A stretch of 64,000 nt of DNA from NCBI RefSeq assembly GCF_022812285.1, contig NZ_CP093300.1, forward strand, positions 3,782,001 through 3,846,000, read 5' to 3'. The position numbers and the translations under genes are program-made. The notes below the pieces were generated by a model. That model saw only the letters and a program-made list of their open reading frames with translations. It was not told the DNA's origin and did no database searches. Positions 61,962 through 64,000 of the stretch are shown piece by piece. Position 1 is the first letter of the stretch; each line of letters starts with the position of its first letter. This stretch comes from Alkalihalobacillus sp. LMS39 (GTDB lineage: Bacteria; Bacillota; Bacilli; Bacillales; Bacillaceae_F).

Positions 61962-62745
61962 ACCAGAAATAGCTGGTGTTGTTTCAACTAATGCCAAACT
62001 TAGAATGACTGTTATTTTCTTTGCCATTGTTGGTGTTTATGCCTATACTTCATGGGCAACAGAATCAACACCAATGGACATCATTCACGGCTGGGGTGGT
62101 TTTCAACGAATTATGACCGACCTTTTCCCACCAAATTGGAGCTATGCACCACAAGTATGGGAAAAGCTAGTAGAAACGTTACATATGGCCATTATTGCAA
62201 CAACTTTTGCAGCTATTGTGAGTGTACCTATCTTTTTGCTTTCTGCTGCAAATCTGTTTCCACAGTCATGGATTCACCAACCTATTCGTTTTATTATGAA
62301 CGTATTACGTACAATTCCAGATATTTTGCTTGCGATTATTTTTGTTGGTATATTTGGTGTTGGTGTTTTCCCAGGGATTATGGCTTTATTCATATTCTCT
62401 TTAGGACTTCTTGCTAAACTGATGTATGAAACAATTGAAGCCATTGATATGAATCCATTGGATGCCATTCGAGCTTCGGGTGGAAATACGATTCAAGTTA
62501 TTTGGTATGCTGTATTGCCACAAGTATTGCCACAATTCGTATCCTTTAGCTTGTATGTTTTTGAAGTAAATGTCCGTGCCTCAACGGTATTAGGTTTTGT
62601 CGGGGCTGGTGGTATCGGTTTATTACTTCAACAACAAATAAGTTTCTTCAACTATCCACGGGTCATGACAATTATTATTATTATATTTGCAGCTGTTGTT
62701 GTCATTGATTACATTAGTAATAAGATAAGGGAGAGAATTGTGTAA
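61954..62745 (+). CDS. phnE: Phosphonate ABC transporter permease PhnE, first copy
   Basis: A 263-residue permease with six helices. The conserved EAA-like loop appears as EAIDMNPLDAIRASGGNTIQ, followed by VLPQVLPQFVSFSLYVFEV and ASTVLGFVGAGGIGLLL. With the second PhnE it forms the membrane channel. The ATG at 61954 lies within the end of phnC, with GGAGGTCAAGAA upstream. It is paired with a related gene rather than a duplicate. Confidence 0.93.
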   Translation: MSKPEIAGVVSTNAKLRMTVIFFAIVGVYAYTSWATESTPMDIIHGWGGFQRIMTDLFPPNWSYAPQVWEKLVETLHMAIIATTFAAIVSVPIFLLSAANLFPQSWIHQPIRFIMNVLRTIPDILLAIIFVGIFGVGVFPGIMALFIFSLGLLAKLMYETIEAIDMNPLDAIRASGGNTIQVIWYAVLPQVLPQFVSFSLYVFEVNVRASTVLGFVGAGGIGLLLQQQISFFNYPRVMTIIIIIFAAVVVIDYISNKIRERIV

Positions 62746-63545
62746 TGGAACTTATTTTACCTCCAAAGAAAAAACGTTCGGCTTGGAAAATAACCCGCAA
62801 TATTTTAATTACCGTCGCCGTTGCTGCCCTTTATATTTGGACTTTTGTTTCAATTGATGTGAACTGGGGTCGTGTGTTCAGTGAGAGAACCCTAACGAAT
62901 ATGGGACGAGTCATTCCGCAATTGTTTTCTCCTGACTGGAGTGCGTTTGGTAAAGTTATGGGCTTGATGTGGGAAACATTGCAAATGGCCTATACTGGAA
63001 CACTTCTTGCTGCCATACTAGCGATTCCATTTGGATTTTTCGCAGCTAGTAATATGGTGAGAAGTCGTATACTTAATAATTTTTCAAAAGGGGTCTTAAA
63101 CGGAATTCGTGCTTTCCCAGAGTTAGTCCTTGCTCTTATGTTCGTTGCCGCTGTAGGACCAAAACCTTTTGCTGGGGTTCTTGCCATTGCAATCGGCTCG
63201 ATCGGGATGTTAGGAAAGTTGTATTCAGAAGTGATTGAATCGATTGATATGCATGTTGTAGAAGCCCTCCAAGCAAATGGTGCTAATAAGATTCAAGTGT
63301 TGTTTTATGGGGTTATTCCACAAATCATTCCTGAGTTTTTATCCTATGCAATTTATCGCTTTGAAATTGATGTTCGTGCATCCACCATTTTAGGGATTAT
63401 CGGAGCGGGTGGTATCGGTACACTCATTACCATTTCCATTGCTAACCGTAAATGGGATGAAGTTGGGATGATTTTACTTGTCATTATCGTCGTCGTTACG
63501 ATCATTGATATGACAAGCGCATTCATTCGTAAGCGTATCGTATAA
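62745..63545 (+). CDS. phnE: Phosphonate ABC transporter permease PhnE, second copy
   Basis: A 266-residue permease with the same layout as the first copy: GAVGPKPFAGV-like segment, EVIESIDMHVVEALQANGAN, VIPQIIPEFLSYAIYRFEI and ASTILGIIGAGGIGTLI. It shares one base with the preceding stop (TAATG). The stop is followed immediately by a family C repeat and a terminator. No C-P lyase or phosphite oxidase gene is in the window, so the substrate remains open. Confidence 0.93.
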   Translation: MELILPPKKKRSAWKITRNILITVAVAALYIWTFVSIDVNWGRVFSERTLTNMGRVIPQLFSPDWSAFGKVMGLMWETLQMAYTGTLLAAILAIPFGFFAASNMVRSRILNNFSKGVLNGIRAFPELVLALMFVAAVGPKPFAGVLAIAIGSIGMLGKLYSEVIESIDMHVVEALQANGANKIQVLFYGVIPQIIPEFLSYAIYRFEIDVRASTILGIIGAGGIGTLITISIANRKWDEVGMILLVIIVVVTIIDMTSAFIRKRIV

Positions 63546-63705
63546 TAAGAAAAACGCGGAGCGTCTTTTCTTTCAAGCGAAGTGCGGAGCCCTGCCCGCT
63601 TTTGAAAGTGAGCCCCAAGCGCTCTTCTTGGGGTGAAACGCGCAGGTGCGCAGCCTTCGCTCTTCTAGAATAAACTTTCAAAGCCTCATTGCTATACCAA
63701 GTTTT
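63546..63705 (+). repeat. Family C hairpin repeat, long form
   Basis: It begins right after the phnE stop with AAGAAAAACGCGGAGCGTC (a hairpin), continues CAAGCGAAGTGCGGAGCCC, then CCCCAAGCGCTCTTCTTGGGG-type arms (CCCCAAG with CTTGGGG), GCGCAGGTGCGCAGCC, CTTCGCTCTTCTAGAATAA, and ends GCTATACCAAGTTTT. Confidence 0.82.
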
Positions 63706-63734
63706 CTATGCTTTCTTTTCTTTTCTTACCTTTT

Positions 63735-63773
63735 AAAAAAGCTGAGTGGAATTTCCCACTCAGCTTTTTTTAT
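63735..63773. terminator. Terminator between phnE and the YrzI-like gene
   Basis: AAAAAGCTGAGTGG pairs with CCACTCAGCTTTTT around a six-base loop. It serves both strands. Confidence 0.9.
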
Positions 63774-63920
63774 TTACACATGTCGAACATCACGAAAACG
63801 ATCTTTAGCCGTTTTTAACTGCTGTTGTCGTTTTTCATATTGATTTGCTTTTTCAATATCACATGCGTTCCATTTATGTTTTGAAACTGTGACAGTAAAA
63901 ATGAAAAATTGAAATCTCAT
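63774..63920 (-). CDS. YrzI-like small protein
   Basis: A 48-residue peptide, below usual length cutoffs. It reads MRFQFFIFTVTVSKHKWNAC, DIEKANQYEKRQQQLKTAKD and RFRDVRHV. The hydrophobic start FQFFIFTVTVSK followed by a charged helix matches the pattern of YrzI-family peptides of Bacillus (FxxTxTxxKRK). AAGGAGG lies eight bases before the ATG. The function is unknown; family assignment rests on pattern only. Confidence 0.6.
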   Translation of the reverse strand: MRFQFFIFTVTVSKHKWNACDIEKANQYEKRQQQLKTAKDRFRDVRHV

Positions 63921-64000
63921 AACGGATTGCCTCCTTTTTGCTTTTCGTCAAACTGATTAGGTGAGGCCCTTCACCTTTTTGTACCATACGAATACTGCAC

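Noticed and set aside
63958-63980. Hairpin AGGTGA/TCACCT followed by TTTTT near the window end
   Set aside because: It is short and no gene ending there is visible within the window, so a terminator cannot be supported.

Overview
The window looks like chromosomal DNA of a low-GC Gram-positive bacterium of the Bacillaceae, most plausibly an alkaliphilic or soil Bacillus relative. The reasons are strong AGGAGG-type ribosome binding sites with ATG, GTG and TTG starts, many Bacillus-type families (YitT and YitV, YisR and YisQ, BdbC, KhtT and KhtU, DUF1540, DUF3941, a YrzI-like peptide, an intracellular subtilisin with a LIPY prosegment), a secreted pectate lyase, and cre-, Fur- and Pho-like boxes. 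I see no rRNA, tRNA, CRISPR or prophage genes. Gene calls rest on protein motifs and ribosome binding sites read by eye. Layout: 0-6.5 kb holds an XRE regulator divergent from the azlCD amino-acid exporter, then a YwqB-like protein overlapping a SNF2 helicase. 6.5-14.3 kb is a set of housekeeping and accessory genes (YitT, esterase, rhodanese, AI-2E family transporter, the YisR/YisQ pair, a GerMN lipoprotein). 14.3-18 kb is a TAXI-type TRAP uptake system. 18-24.5 kb has an RpiR regulator, a KamA-like radical SAM enzyme, a chemoreceptor, a lipoprotein and a 1.1 kb repeat block. 24.5-36.2 kb has a diguanylate cyclase/FAH-hydrolase/acetyltransferase operon, the intracellular protease, an FMN reductase, a B12-binding radical SAM protein, a nitroreductase, a second repeat block and an EAL/TatD pair. 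36.2-45.1 kb is a propionyl/methylmalonyl-CoA catabolic operon (TetR regulator, carboxyltransferase, MutA, MutB, MeaB) beside a thiolase, with a TetR-type operator and cre-like sites. 45-53 kb has a PilZ protein, pectate lyase, pyroglutamyl peptidase, the KhtTU potassium/proton antiporter, paired fluoride channels and a third repeat block. 53-58 kb has a compact cheA-cheW-cheY-cheX operon, the disulfide-forming BdbC/thioredoxin pair and DUF1540. 58-63.5 kb is a phnD-phnC-phnE-phnE phosphonate/phosphite-type transporter split by an intact IS1182-family insertion sequence. Beyond the genes, the most unusual material is intergenic repeats. Family A has 52-bp palindromic units in tandem arrays, with two interchangeable arm types that change on both sides together. 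Family B has palindromic units arranged two forward and two reverse. Family C is a 70-170 bp hairpin element, usually sitting just behind stop codons. Two decayed copies of a small zinc-ribbon-like gene lie in the same repeat blocks. How the parts fit together: several systems feed central metabolism and envelope transport (TRAP, Phn, AzlCD, KhtTU, Fluc). The propionyl/methylmalonyl-CoA operon would convert propionyl-CoA to succinyl-CoA if its missing carboxylase alpha subunit and epimerase are encoded elsewhere. Signalling genes (GGDEF, EAL, PilZ, MCP, CheA/W/Y/X) are scattered but together suggest a motile, c-di-GMP-using cell.
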